Both the position numbers and the translations under genes were made by a program. A DNA stretch of 64,000 nucleotides from Salana multivorans. Lineage in GTDB: Bacteria; Actinomycetota; Actinomycetes; Actinomycetales; Beutenbergiaceae. The DNA is taken from NCBI RefSeq assembly GCF_003751805.1, contig NZ_RKHQ01000002.1:310001-374000 (forward strand). Reading direction: 5' to 3'. Positions 24,835-33,324 of this stretch are shown piece by piece. How positions within the stretch are numbered: the first letter of the stretch is position 1; the number at the start of each line of letters is the position of its first letter. The notes beneath the pieces are model-generated. The model had not been told where the DNA came from, searched no databases, and worked only from the letters and a program-made list of their open reading frames with translations.

Positions 24835-25839
24835 TCACAGGAGGCGGTAGGAGAACTCCCGGATGCGGTTCAGCACGGCGTCGCTCTCCTCCAGCCAGCT
24901 GACGCACACGGGGAAGACGTGGCCGAGCGTCACGCCGGGGGCCGGGGCCCAGTCCTGGATCTCGAACCGCTTGCCCGCGCGGGCGAGGGCGGCACCGAGG
25001 AGGAGGCTGTCGGCCTCCAGGAAGTCGTCGCTGCTCGTGCACAGGTAGATCGGTGGGAGGTCGAGCTCGGCGACCATCGCGGCGTAGTCACGGAAGCGGG
25101 GCTCGAGCGAGCGGAAGTGCTCGTCCCAGAACACGGGTGCGAGCGCGGTGAGGAAGGTGGCGGGGCCGTCCGCCGAGCCGTCGAGGAGCGGCGCGAGGTC
25201 GTAGAGACCGCTGACGAGGGCGGCCCCTCGCGGGCGCAGTCCCCAGTCGGGGATGCCGGCGGCGCGGGCGGCATCCGGGTTGCACGCCAGCGCCGTGGCG
25301 TAGAAGCCGAGTGCGCCGCCGGCCGAGTCACCGGTGACGAAGACGGCCTCGCGGCTCACGGGGTAGTCCGCGAGGTGGCCGGCGATCCAGCGGAACGCGG
25401 CCGCGACGTCCTCGAGCTGCTCCAGGAACGTGACCGTCGGCAGGAGCCGGTAGTTGAGGGAGAAGACCGCGAAGCCCTTGGCCGCGAGGTGCTGGCAAAA
25501 GCTGCGGTTCAGCTCCTTGGAGCCGTAGGTGAAGCCGCCGCCGTGGATGTCGACGTAGACGGGCAGCGTGGTTCCGCCGCGCAGCACCGCGTCGTGCGGG
25601 AGGAAGAGGTCGAGCCGGTGGAACACGCTGTCGTCGTCGAGATAGGGCAGGTCGAGGTGGGCGTCGACACCCTCGACGTCGGCCCAGTGGTGGCTGCGCG
25701 CGAGGTCAGCGGCGCCCGTCGCGAGGCGGACCTCCCGGCAGAGCCGGGCGACGTCGTCCGCGACGCCGACGAGATCCTCGTCGATGGGGGTCCAGGTGCG
25801 GATCCGGTCGAGGTCGGCGGGGGAGAGGTCGTGCGGCAT
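24835..25839 (-). CDS. Alpha/beta hydrolase, hormone-sensitive-lipase family esterase
   Basis: A 334-residue esterase of bacterial family IV type. The oxyanion-hole motif HGGG is at 99-102, the nucleophile in GDSAGG (Ser172), with a later acidic residue near SSDDFLEAD and the His in LGHVFPV near the C-terminus. No signal peptide is present, so it acts in the cytoplasm on short acyl esters or similar substrates. It is the middle of a minus-strand series; a 15-bp tandem repeat lies just upstream. Confidence 0.9.
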   Translation of the reverse strand: MPHDLSPADLDRIRTWTPIDEDLVGVADDVARLCREVRLATGAADLARSHHWADVEGVDAHLDLPYLDDDSVFHRLDLFLPHDAVLRGGTTLPVYVDIHGGGFTYGSKELNRSFCQHLAAKGFAVFSLNYRLLPTVTFLEQLEDVAAAFRWIAGHLADYPVSREAVFVTGDSAGGALGFYATALACNPDAARAAGIPDWGLRPRGAALVSGLYDLAPLLDGSADGPATFLTALAPVFWDEHFRSLEPRFRDYAAMVAELDLPPIYLCTSSDDFLEADSLLLGAALARAGKRFEIQDWAPAPGVTLGHVFPVCVSWLEESDAVLNRIREFSYRLL

Positions 25840-25888
25840 GGCGGTCCCATCGTCGGTGGTGGCCGCTCCATCGTCGTCGGCCCGCCGG

Positions 25889-25948
25889 GTGCGTTCAAGC
25901 CGCGCGCGGTCAAGCCGCGTGCGTTCGAGCCGCGTGCGTTCGAGCGGG
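25889..25948. repeat. Four tandem 15-bp repeats
   Basis: Four contiguous units (25889, 25904, 25919, 25934) follow the pattern GTGCGTTCGAGCCGC with one to four changes per copy. They fill the gap between the end of the subtilisin-like gene and the start of the esterase gene. Such an array is prone to slippage and could also influence read-through. Confidence 0.75.
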
Positions 25949-25965
25949 ACCGCCCCGGCTCCGCC

Positions 25966-27516
25966 CTACAGGCGGATGCCCGTGAGATCGACCGGCAGCC
26001 CGCGCGGGTTGGCTGCGACGAGGTCGTCCGGCGCGGGAAGCGAGGCCCAGCGTCCCGTCCGATAGTCGAGCCGGAGGGTGGGGCCGGTGACCCGGACGGC
26101 GCCCGCGAGATGGACCAGCCCGTCGGGGTCGAAGGGGCGCAGCGCCAGGAGGTGCTCGTCGTCGGGCCGGGGACCGTGACCGAACCACGCCCACAGGTCG
26201 GCGACCGTCAGCGACGCGAGCCGCTCGATCACCAGCGGCTCGTCGACGAACCCGGCACCCGCGCAGCTCGCGTCGGCCCCCGGCACCGGCCGCGCGGCGG
26301 AGAGGAGCACCTCCCGCATGATGGCCGGTGTCGTCCGGACTCGGAGCGAGGCACCGGTGGTCGCCGCGATCGTCGCGGCGACGTCCGGCCGGACGCCGAC
26401 GAGGGGCAGCGCCTGGATGCCGGCGCCCGCCGCGGGGGAGTCCCAGATCTCGTCCGTGAAGGAGTCGATGATCGCGAACCCGACCGCCGGCACGCCGACC
26501 GCGGGTTCACCGCGCGCCGCCATGAGCTCACGACCCAGCTCGCAGAACGCCGCGACCACGAGCCGGGCGAGCGCCGAGACCCGCGGCGCCGCGAACGACG
26601 TTCCCACCTTCGCCTCGTTGAGCGCCGACGCGCCGTAGGCCACGAGGTCGGGACCCGGGCCACCGCGGCTGGAGTAGTCCGCCACGACCGTGCCGGCCTC
26701 GTCCCGCGTCGCGCCGACGCTCAGCACCCAGTCCGGCCGGGCCCACGCCGACATCGTGTCGCCGGTCGCGGCGTCGTCGGCTGCCGCGCCGCAGTTCCCG
26801 GCGGCGATCACGACCAGGACGTGGGCGCTCGCGGCCGCCGTCGCGAGGTTGACGATGTCGTTCGGCGCCGTCGGGTAGGGGACGCGGGTCGTCCCGATGC
26901 TCACGTTGACGACGGGGACGAGCGCGGGCGGGGTCGGCAGGTCGATCGACGGGTCGAGATCGACGACGGGACGGTCCCCGTCCGTCCGGATCACCGGGTA
27001 GCCGATCCCGGGGTGGTGCCGGTAGAAGGCGTCGGGGTCGCCGGCCTGCCGTTCCGCGAACGCGCACACGGCGCCGAGGCCGACGACGATGCCCCGCGCG
27101 GTGCCCACCGTCGCCCAGGCGGGGACGACGCCGACGACGCCCGGGACGGGCGGGGGAGGCGGGTCGGGCTTGCCGTGCCTGCCGGGTGCCGGCTGGCTCT
27201 GGGGACGGTCGACCTCGGCGAGCCGGAGCCCGCGGTAGAGCCACCGGACGTGGCCGATCCGGCCGAGGCGCGCGAGGAGCTGGTCCGCGTCGTCGTCGAC
27301 GTCGTTCGCGGCCTCGAGGCTCGGCTCGTATGCGACGAGCACCCGACCGGGCAGGGGCTCGAGGGCCCGTGGATCGGGCGGCGCGCAGCGGCCGACGGGC
27401 TCACCGTCGTCCAGGAGGTCGATGGTGAGGGGAGCGACCAGGTCGGGGAAGACCGGGTCGTCACCCCGGATCCCCGGTTCCCCCTCGTCCGGGTCAGACG
27501 AGGGCTTCGATGGCAT
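25966..27516 (-). CDS. Subtilisin-like (S8) protein with incomplete catalytic triad
   Basis: A 516-residue protein whose core matches S8 peptidases. The Ser block is VGTSFAAPRVSAL (near 305), the oxyanion Asn sits in VVIAAGNCG (near 239), and the strand PVVNVSIGTT matches the usual 'N-x-S-x-G' element. The expected Asp block (D-T/S-G) and His block (H-G-T-x-V) cannot be found upstream; the corresponding region reads VVGVVPAWATVGTARGIVV. It may be a pseudoprotease or use displaced residues. There is no signal peptide. Its start overlaps the end of the preceding gene by 23 bp, suggesting translational coupling, though a later start is possible. Confidence 0.7.
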   Translation of the reverse strand: MPSKPSSDPDEGEPGIRGDDPVFPDLVAPLTIDLLDDGEPVGRCAPPDPRALEPLPGRVLVAYEPSLEAANDVDDDADQLLARLGRIGHVRWLYRGLRLAEVDRPQSQPAPGRHGKPDPPPPPVPGVVGVVPAWATVGTARGIVVGLGAVCAFAERQAGDPDAFYRHHPGIGYPVIRTDGDRPVVDLDPSIDLPTPPALVPVVNVSIGTTRVPYPTAPNDIVNLATAAASAHVLVVIAAGNCGAAADDAATGDTMSAWARPDWVLSVGATRDEAGTVVADYSSRGGPGPDLVAYGASALNEAKVGTSFAAPRVSALARLVVAAFCELGRELMAARGEPAVGVPAVGFAIIDSFTDEIWDSPAAGAGIQALPLVGVRPDVAATIAATTGASLRVRTTPAIMREVLLSAARPVPGADASCAGAGFVDEPLVIERLASLTVADLWAWFGHGPRPDDEHLLALRPFDPDGLVHLAGAVRVTGPTLRLDYRTGRWASLPAPDDLVAANPRGLPVDLTGIRL

Positions 27517-28549
27517 GGAACCCGCTCCAGACCTGGAGGGCGACGAAGCCGAGCACGGCGGCGACGAGCGCCGCGAACCCGAGCTGCGCCGCGGCGGGCG
27601 CCACCCCGACGGCGGCCGACACGAGCGCGTCGTACTTCTCGACGACCTTCCTGCCCGTCGTGACCCAGCCGATGCGCGCGGTGTGGGCGGCCACCGTCGT
27701 CGGCAGCCGGCCCTCCGCCTCGGTGAGGTCGCCCGATCCCGCGGCCTCCTGCCACGCGGCCTCGACGCCGCCGCGGCCGAGCAGCCGGCCGTAGAGGTCG
27801 GTCGCGATGTCGGCGACGCCCTCGTCGATCTTCTTCTGGATCGTCTCGACCAGCTCGTCGAGCTTCTCGGCGAGCGCCTCCGGGAGCAGTGACTTCACCT
27901 TCTCCACGACCCACTCGGTCAGCTGCACGACGCCGCGCTTGAGCGCCGCCCACCAGCCGCTGAGCCGGTCCTTCAGCGCGGCGTAGGCCGCGGCGGCGGC
28001 ACCCTTGAGGACGCCGTCGAGGCCGCTGACAAGGGCGCCGCCGGCCAGTTTGCCGACGCTCCCGGACAGGACGGCGAAGGACTCGGTCGCTCCCGCAGCC
28101 TGCATGTCGTCGAGGTTCTTGGCGAGCGAGTCGGGGGTCGCGACGACGGAGGCGGTGGCCGCGACGATCGCCCGGGTCTCGGTGAAGGACACCGCCCGGC
28201 CCTCGTCGACGCTCAGGCCGGCGAACGCCCCCTCGTCCGTCGTGTCGGCGAGCAGGAGGCTGTCCGCGAGCGCGAGCGTCGTCGACAGGAGCGACGCGGC
28301 CTGGAAGCTCCCCTCGAGGGAGCCGTCGGCGGCGGCCTCGAGGGTGCGCCACGTGCTCTCCGCACCGGCGAGCACGTCCTCGACGGAGGCGTCGATGCGT
28401 TCGGCGTCGGCCGTGCGTTCGGCGTCCGCCCCCAGCTCCCCGAACGGACCCGGGTCCAGCGGCCCGACCCGTTCGGCCTCGGTCAGCAGGCGGTCGGCGG
28501 CGGCCTGCCACTGGGCGGCGGCCGAAGCCAGCGTGGTGCTCGTGTACAT
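27494..28549 (-). CDS. Helical protein with C-terminal membrane segment, partner of the S8-like gene
   Basis: A 351-residue Ala-rich protein I cannot assign to a family. Residues 1-100 form heptad-like helices recalling WXG-type or coiled-coil proteins. A Gly/Ala-rich stretch (about 160-190) precedes a striking amphipathic section with clustered Trp, Lys and Glu (GWWAALKRGVVQLTEWVVEKV and on to about 250). The C-terminus has a hydrophobic segment near 318-342. This is consistent with membrane association or pore formation on activation. Its stop overlaps the start of the subtilisin-like gene, so the two probably form one functional unit; cleavage or recruitment by the S8-like protein is a possible mechanism. 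Confidence 0.6.
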   Translation of the reverse strand: MYTSTTLASAAAQWQAAADRLLTEAERVGPLDPGPFGELGADAERTADAERIDASVEDVLAGAESTWRTLEAAADGSLEGSFQAASLLSTTLALADSLLLADTTDEGAFAGLSVDEGRAVSFTETRAIVAATASVVATPDSLAKNLDDMQAAGATESFAVLSGSVGKLAGGALVSGLDGVLKGAAAAAYAALKDRLSGWWAALKRGVVQLTEWVVEKVKSLLPEALAEKLDELVETIQKKIDEGVADIATDLYGRLLGRGGVEAAWQEAAGSGDLTEAEGRLPTTVAAHTARIGWVTTGRKVVEKYDALVSAAVGVAPAAAQLGFAALVAAVLGFVALQVWSGFHAIEALV

Positions 28550-28668
28550 GGGCGGTCCCCCTCGGCGAGTCCAGGGGCTCCGTCGGCCCTGGTGGGCCGC
28601 ACGCTACTCCGCCGGTACGACACGCGGCCAGGCCCGAACGTGCAGTCTTCGCTGGGGGACGGGCTCGG

Positions 28669-30600
28669 TCACCCGAGCGACGGGGCCACCGCGCGGAGCA
28701 TCTCCTGGGTCTCCGGGTCCGTGGAGTAGAGGACCGTCCCCTTCATGCCGCGCGTGAGCAGCACCTTGTAGATGTTCCGGATGAGCCGGTCGAAGGTCGC
28801 GGCGTCGACGGCGTTGCGACCACGGAAGGCGGGATCCCTCGACTCCTCGCGCTGGGCGACCCAGTGGTCCGTCCGCCACACGAGGTCGGGTCCGAGGATG
28901 AGGCCGTTCCAGTCGTACTCGAACCCCTGGGCCGTGTAGACGCAGCCGACCTGCTCGAACCCGCCCGGCTCCGTCGCCCACAGGTGCGACGGCGGGGCGT
29001 CGCCGACGCTCCGGTCGGCCTTGACGTTCCACGGTCGCGACCACTCGCCGATCCGCACGTCCGGGACCAGGCCGCCGGACGGGGTCGGGTCGGACCACGG
29101 CCAGCAGTAGCCGGCGGTGATCCGAGCCGAGTCGCCGTCCGCCAGACGGTCGCGGAGGAAGGCCTCGAGCTGGTGGGGGGAGTCGGCGACGGCCAGACCG
29201 TAGCGGTCGTCGCCCCGCCATGTCGCCGGGAGGGCGGCGCCACCGGTGTCGTCCTCGCCGTGCACCACCTCGCCGACGCCGGGGACGATCTCGAGCCCGA
29301 GCAGGCCGAGGACCCACTCGACGTACACCTGCGACCCGCCGGCGCGGAACTGCCCGTTGAGGTCGACGTGCTCGACCTCGATCCCGAGCGCCGCGGCCCG
29401 CTTCCGGATGAGGTCGACCGTCCCGCTCTCGCCGGGACGGACCACCTGGTGCTCGTCGAGGAGGAAGACGGGGACGCGGGAGGCCGCCAGCAGCTCGTCG
29501 ATCTGGGGCCGGGCCCGGTCCCGGATCTCCTTGCGGGTGTAGCGGTCGACGGAGGTCTCCCGGATGCGATGCGCCTCGTCGAGGACGAGCACGTCCAGGT
29601 CGTTCGGGATCGCGTCCATGAACTGGTTGAAGTACCGGAACAGCTGCTGCGTCTCGCGCGAGCGGTGGCCGGCGACCTTGCGCAGCGTCTGGGTGAACGA
29701 GCGCGACCCCGTCGCGTGGAGCGCGCTGCGTCCCTCGCGCCACAGCTGTCCGAGGAGGGAGAGCGCAATGACGCTCTTGCCCGAGCCCGGACCTCCCGTG
29801 ACGATGACGGCGGTCTTGGTGCTGGCACCCCGTCCACGTCGGACCGCCTCGACGACCATCCGGTAGGCGATCTCCTGCTCGTCGAGGAGCTGGAACTGCT
29901 CCCGGTCGCGGATCTCGGCTGCCGCGTGCGCCAGAAGCTGCTTGCTCGGGCCGATCTTGGAGGTCAGGAGGAGGTCGGCGGCGTCGGCCCCCGACTCGTC
30001 CGCGAAGTGCTCGGCGAGGAACTCCAGCCATCGACCGCGCCGCGCTCCCGTGTAGAGCGGCGCGGCCTCGATCCCCTCGGGAGACGCGAGGAGCGGGGCG
30101 ACGCCGTCGTCGCTCGCGTTGTGAAGGTAGGCGACGCCGCTCAGCGACGCCCGTGCGGGCCCGAGCGCCAGCGTGAAGTCGCGCAGGTAGTCCGCGTAGT
30201 GACGGACCTGGAGGCTCGGGTGGAGGGAGGGTCGGTAGCGGGCGCCGTCGACGTCGAACAGCGTGGTCGAGTCCGGCCAGGGTGTGACGCGCGACCACTG
30301 CTTGAGCTCGACGACGAGGTAGGAGGGCCGGCTGGTCCGCGGGTGCACGCCGGCGAGGACGACATCCGTCCGCTTGCTGCTGAGCGGCAGCCTGTGCTCG
30401 AGCAGCACCTCGACGCGGCCGAGCCCGGCGTCGGCGAGGTCGCGGGCAAGGACGGGGAGCGAGCCCCGCCACGAGGCGGCCTCACCGTGGCTCACGGCGG
30501 TCCCCTGGTAGAGCAGGTGGTGGCGCAGTGCCGTGAACTGCAGGTCGACCGCCGCCGTCTCCAGCAGTGAACGTGCCGACAATCGATAGGTCGAGACCAC
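28669..30600 (-). CDS. PD-(D/E)xK nuclease-DUF2075 helicase fusion
   Basis: A 643-residue protein with two parts. The N-terminal 110 residues hold a PD-(D/E)xK nuclease core: Asp79 in KRTDVVLAG and E98-x-K100 in YLVVELKQW. A superfamily 1 helicase of DUF2075 type follows, with Walker A GGPGSGKS (near 271), Walker B LVLDEAHRIRE (near 342), an LLDEHQVVRPGE motif, and a late YTAQGFEYDWNGLILG element typical of UvrD-like helicase ends. GTG 30600 is chosen because AGGGGGAA precedes it; a TTG at 30627 is possible. The layout resembles nuclease-helicase immunity (Nhi)-type antiphage proteins. GC is normal, so it may be an older acquisition or core gene. Defence is inferred. Confidence 0.8.
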   Translation of the reverse strand: MVSTYRLSARSLLETAAVDLQFTALRHHLLYQGTAVSHGEAASWRGSLPVLARDLADAGLGRVEVLLEHRLPLSSKRTDVVLAGVHPRTSRPSYLVVELKQWSRVTPWPDSTTLFDVDGARYRPSLHPSLQVRHYADYLRDFTLALGPARASLSGVAYLHNASDDGVAPLLASPEGIEAAPLYTGARRGRWLEFLAEHFADESGADAADLLLTSKIGPSKQLLAHAAAEIRDREQFQLLDEQEIAYRMVVEAVRRGRGASTKTAVIVTGGPGSGKSVIALSLLGQLWREGRSALHATGSRSFTQTLRKVAGHRSRETQQLFRYFNQFMDAIPNDLDVLVLDEAHRIRETSVDRYTRKEIRDRARPQIDELLAASRVPVFLLDEHQVVRPGESGTVDLIRKRAAALGIEVEHVDLNGQFRAGGSQVYVEWVLGLLGLEIVPGVGEVVHGEDDTGGAALPATWRGDDRYGLAVADSPHQLEAFLRDRLADGDSARITAGYCWPWSDPTPSGGLVPDVRIGEWSRPWNVKADRSVGDAPPSHLWATEPGGFEQVGCVYTAQGFEYDWNGLILGPDLVWRTDHWVAQREESRDPAFRGRNAVDAATFDRLIRNIYKVLLTRGMKGTVLYSTDPETQEMLRAVAPSLG

Positions 30601-30656
30601 GACGGGGTTCCCCCTGGGCGCGCGCAAGAGTGCGCGGCGGGGGACATGTCGGGCCG

Positions 30657-30684
30657 GACCACCGGCTGTCGCGATCCGGTGGTC
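30657..30684. terminator. Hairpin between RibD-like and nuclease-helicase genes
   Basis: A 9-bp inverted repeat GACCACCGG/CCGGTGGTC (30657-30665 with 30676-30684) has a 10-nt loop. It lies about 110 bp downstream of the RibD-like stop on the minus strand. It may terminate that transcript before the nuclease-helicase gene. Confidence 0.4.
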
Positions 30685-30794
30685 GGGCCGCTCGCGGGGT
30701 GGTCAGGAGCGAAGTCCGTCGGATGCCGCTGATGACCCGAACACCGTAGCCGAGGAAGCTCGTCCCGCGTGCGTCAGGACGAGCCGCGCTCCCT

Positions 30795-31424
30795 CTACTG
30801 GCTGCCCATGGTCGTCATGTCGCCGGTGCCGGGGACGGTGTCGGCGAGGGCGTAGCGCAGGAACACCGTGCCCTTCTCGCTCGCCAGCGGGGGCTGGAGC
30901 AGGGTCACGCTGGCCGGGACGGCGCCGCCGTCGAACACCTTCTTGCCCGTGCCGAGGATGATCGGGTGCACCCACAGGTCGAGCCGGTCGAAGAGCCGCT
31001 CCCGCAGGAGCGACTGCACCAGGTTGAGGCTCCCGACCACGCGGACGTTCTCGTGCCGCTCCCGGAGCTCGCGCACCTCGGCGGCGAGGTCGGGGCCGAG
31101 CTGGGTCGACCCCGCCCACGACAGGTCGACCCGCCCCCGGGAGGCGACGTACTTCGGGATGCCGTTGAACAGCGTGGAGAAGCCGCCGTCCGGCCCGCTG
31201 CGCTGCTGGGGCCAGTACGCGGCGAAGATCTCGTAGGTGCGCCGGCCGAGCAGGAGGGCGTCGCACCCCTCGTACGCCGCGGCGACCCACTCGCCGGACA
31301 GGTCGTCGAGCAGCGGGGCCTGCCAGCCGCCGAACGGGAACCCGACCGGGTCCTCCTCGGGGCCGCCGGGTGCCTGCGCGACGAGGTCGAGGGTGGTGAA
31401 CAGCTCGATCTGGATGAGGCCCAT
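30795..31424 (-). CDS. RibD/dihydrofolate-reductase-like domain protein
   Basis: A 209-residue protein of the RibD C-terminal reductase family. It begins MGLIQIELFTTLDLVAQAPGG, contains the G-x-x-P-F-G-G-W segment, and has the nucleotide-binding parts LLLGRRTYEIFAAYWP and VVGSLNLVQSLL. The typical HPIILGTGKKVFDGG motif appears near the C-terminus. The ATG at 31424 has GGGAGCA upstream; an earlier in-frame start would only add Pro-rich sequence. These proteins are stand-alone NAD(P)H-dependent reductases of uncertain substrate, distinct from folate DHFR in sequence. Confidence 0.88.
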   Translation of the reverse strand: MGLIQIELFTTLDLVAQAPGGPEEDPVGFPFGGWQAPLLDDLSGEWVAAAYEGCDALLLGRRTYEIFAAYWPQQRSGPDGGFSTLFNGIPKYVASRGRVDLSWAGSTQLGPDLAAEVRELRERHENVRVVGSLNLVQSLLRERLFDRLDLWVHPIILGTGKKVFDGGAVPASVTLLQPPLASEKGTVFLRYALADTVPGTGDMTTMGSQ

Positions 31425-31535
31425 GCGTGCTCCCGAGGTCGTGGGTGGTGATGCCTGCAGAGGAGGACCGCCTGGCGGCCCGGGACTCATCGGTCCGTCC
31501 CGGTAGCCGGTGCTCGATGAGGGCAGGCCCGTCGC

Positions 31536-32294
31536 CTACATCGCCCACTCGGTGAACAGCACGGCGTTCCGAGCGCCGAGCGCCCGCCCACCCGCCGTCG
31601 TCATCTCGGTGAGCATGTCCCGGGGCGCCGGGTGCCAGGGCAGCGCGGCGAGGTAGGCCCGGTGCGCCTCGAGCGAGGCGATCCCGCGCTCGAGCGGACG
31701 ACCGGTGACGTCGACGCCGGCCGTCGGCTCCGCGCCGCCGGCGACGAGGAGCCGGCCGGCCTTCCACGGCTCCAGCCCGGCCGCCGCGAGCTCCGGGTGG
31801 ACCCACGGGTTGTCGGCGTCGCGGATCGCGTCGACGGTCGCGATGCCGCAGGCGCGGTGGTCGGCGTGGTTGAGTCCCCACGGCACCACCAGCTCCCACG
31901 CGCTCACGACGACGACGTCCGGTCGCACCTGCCGGATCGTCCGGGCGATCTCGCGGCGCAGCGCCACATCGGCCACGACGACACCGTCCGGGAGGTCGAG
32001 GAAGCGCACGTCCGTCACGCCGACGGCCGCGCACCCGTCGATCTGCTCCCCGGTGCGCAGGGGCCCGCACGTCTCGGGCGGCAGGTCGCGGATGCCGGCC
32101 TCGCCGCGGGTGAGGAGGAGATAGGTGACGTCGATGCCGGCCTGGGTCCAGGCCGCGACGGCGCAGGAGATCCCGTACTCGGCATCGTCGGGGTGGGCGA
32201 CGACGACGAGCATGCGTCCGACGCCGTCGAGGTCGAGGCCGGGAAGCGTGCCGGGGGTGTCGCCGGCGGTGTCGGTCGTCTCCGTCGAGTCCAT
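31536..32294 (-). CDS. PIG-L/LmbE-family deacetylase
   Basis: A 252-residue zinc-dependent deacetylase-like protein. The metal motif A-H-P-D-D-A-E (residues 34-40) has the classical His and Asp-Asp ligands, and the third ligand is in L-N-H-A-D-H-R. The family includes MshB and Mca of the mycothiol pathway and GlcNAc-PI deacetylases. The N-terminal extension of about 25 Thr/Asp/Gly residues is not conserved in the family. The organism makes mycothiol (mshC is in this window), but this gene is not linked to it, so the substrate stays open. TAGCGT ends 6 nt before the ATG, suggesting a leaderless mRNA. Confidence 0.85.
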   Translation of the reverse strand: MDSTETTDTAGDTPGTLPGLDLDGVGRMLVVVAHPDDAEYGISCAVAAWTQAGIDVTYLLLTRGEAGIRDLPPETCGPLRTGEQIDGCAAVGVTDVRFLDLPDGVVVADVALRREIARTIRQVRPDVVVVSAWELVVPWGLNHADHRACGIATVDAIRDADNPWVHPELAAAGLEPWKAGRLLVAGGAEPTAGVDVTGRPLERGIASLEAHRAYLAALPWHPAPRDMLTEMTTAGGRALGARNAVLFTEWAM

Positions 32295-32300
32295 CAGGCC

Positions 32301-32306
32301 ACGCTA
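32301..32306 (-). promoter_or_regulatory. -10 element for a leaderless start of the PIG-L gene
   Basis: Minus-strand TAGCGT is separated by 6 nt from the ATG at 32294 and no ribosome binding site is present. Confidence 0.55.
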
Positions 32307-32480
32307 CGCCGAGGGTGTCCGCTCTCCGCGGACGGAGCACACCTCCGGGCGGCTCCGTGTGTGACGGAAGGCTCTGACCTGCGTGAACGCTCCGGGTCGC
32401 GGCGGTGGCGGCGAGTCGATCCGCGCGGGGCGGACGGGGCGGACGGGTGGAGACCAGAGACGCAGGCTGACTGACCCCGC

Positions 32481-32846
32481 CTAGCGCATCAGCGTCAGTC
32501 CGAGGACCTGGGCGATTCCCGCGTCGACGGTGCGCATGAGATCGCCGGGCACGCGCCCGACGGGCGGCAGCTCTAGGTCGTAGCGGTTGAGGGTCGCGAG
32601 GGACGTGACGTTGACGACGCTGTCGCGCGGCAGTCCGGTCGCGTCCGCGCGGAGGAGGGTGTTCCCCGGGAGGTCGGCCGCATCGACCCTCGAGGTGAGG
32701 ACCGCCACGATGACGGTGGCCAGACGAGAGGCGTTGTAGGCGTCGGACTGGATGACCAGGACGGGCCGGCGCTTGGCGGGGCGGTGGTCACCGTCCGTCG
32801 CGGGACCGAGGTCGACCCAGTGCACGTCGCCTCGTTCGATCACCAC
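32481..32846 (-). CDS. MazF-like endoribonuclease toxin
   Basis: A 121-residue toxin of the MazF/PemK (CcdB-fold) family. It shows the signature RGDVHWVDLGPA, then R-R-P-V-L-V-I-Q-S-D, the A-T-V-I-V-A-V-L-T-S strand carrying the conserved Thr/Ser, and D-S-V-V-N-V-T-S-L-A-T-L for the active-site face. MazF enzymes cut mRNA at short specific sites and stop growth. It overlaps the upstream antitoxin gene by 7 bp, the normal type II order (antitoxin first). Length is standard. Confidence 0.9.
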   Translation of the reverse strand: MVIERGDVHWVDLGPATDGDHRPAKRRPVLVIQSDAYNASRLATVIVAVLTSRVDAADLPGNTLLRADATGLPRDSVVNVTSLATLNRYDLELPPVGRVPGDLMRTVDAGIAQVLGLTLMR

Positions 32847-33106
32847 TCCTCGCCCTCGGTCGCTGCGAGACGAGCGCGGGAGTGACGGGTGACGTCCTGG
32901 ATGAGGTCGTCGTCGGCGCCCGCGGTGGCCTCGCTCCGGCGATCGAGGTAGGCGTCGATCGCCTGCGTCAGCTCACCGACCTCGAGGTCAGCGGCGAGCC
33001 TCACCCCGGCGGCCCGGAAGAACTCCGAGCGGTTGAGGCCCGCGCGTGCGGCCACCGAGTCGAAGTGCTCGAGCAGGTCGAGCGGGAGGGAGATCGCCAC
33101 CTTCAT
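32840..33106 (-). CDS. Ribbon-helix-helix antitoxin (MazE-type)
   Basis: An 88-residue antitoxin. The N-terminal ribbon-helix-helix reads MKVAISLPLDLLEHFDSVAARAG-LNRSEFFRAAG (split here), with the alternating strand and conserved Gly-Leu-Asn-Arg-Ser-Glu turn used for DNA binding. The acidic C-terminal tail (DDDLIQDVTRHSRARLAATEGEEW) would wrap the toxin. ATG 33106 is preferred by homology of the strand; an in-frame ATG at 33127 would add seven residues. It neutralises the toxin and probably autorepresses at repeats just upstream. Confidence 0.88.
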   Translation of the reverse strand: MKVAISLPLDLLEHFDSVAARAGLNRSEFFRAAGVRLAADLEVGELTQAIDAYLDRRSEATAGADDDLIQDVTRHSRARLAATEGEEW

Positions 33107-33129
33107 CCCTGGATCATACCGAGTCATAC
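33107..33129 (-). promoter_or_regulatory. Putative operator of the toxin-antitoxin pair
   Basis: On the minus strand two direct copies of GGTATGA start 11 bp apart immediately before the antitoxin ATG. The spacing of one helical turn suits two RHH dimers binding side by side. This is inferred from position and pattern. Confidence 0.4.
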
Positions 33130-33324
33130 CTGCGTGTGACAGGTGGGGGAGCCGGGTGCGGGCGTCTGGTGCTCGGGTCGAAAGGCTGCGATGAGGTCGG
33201 CATGACGGCCAGGGTGGCACCGTGTCGAGCGCCCGTCCGACGTGCTGCGGATCGACGTGCGTCGGGGTCGCGCGTGAGCAGTCGTCGGCGCGGGACGACC
33301 CTCACCCTCCGGATGAACCTCGCG

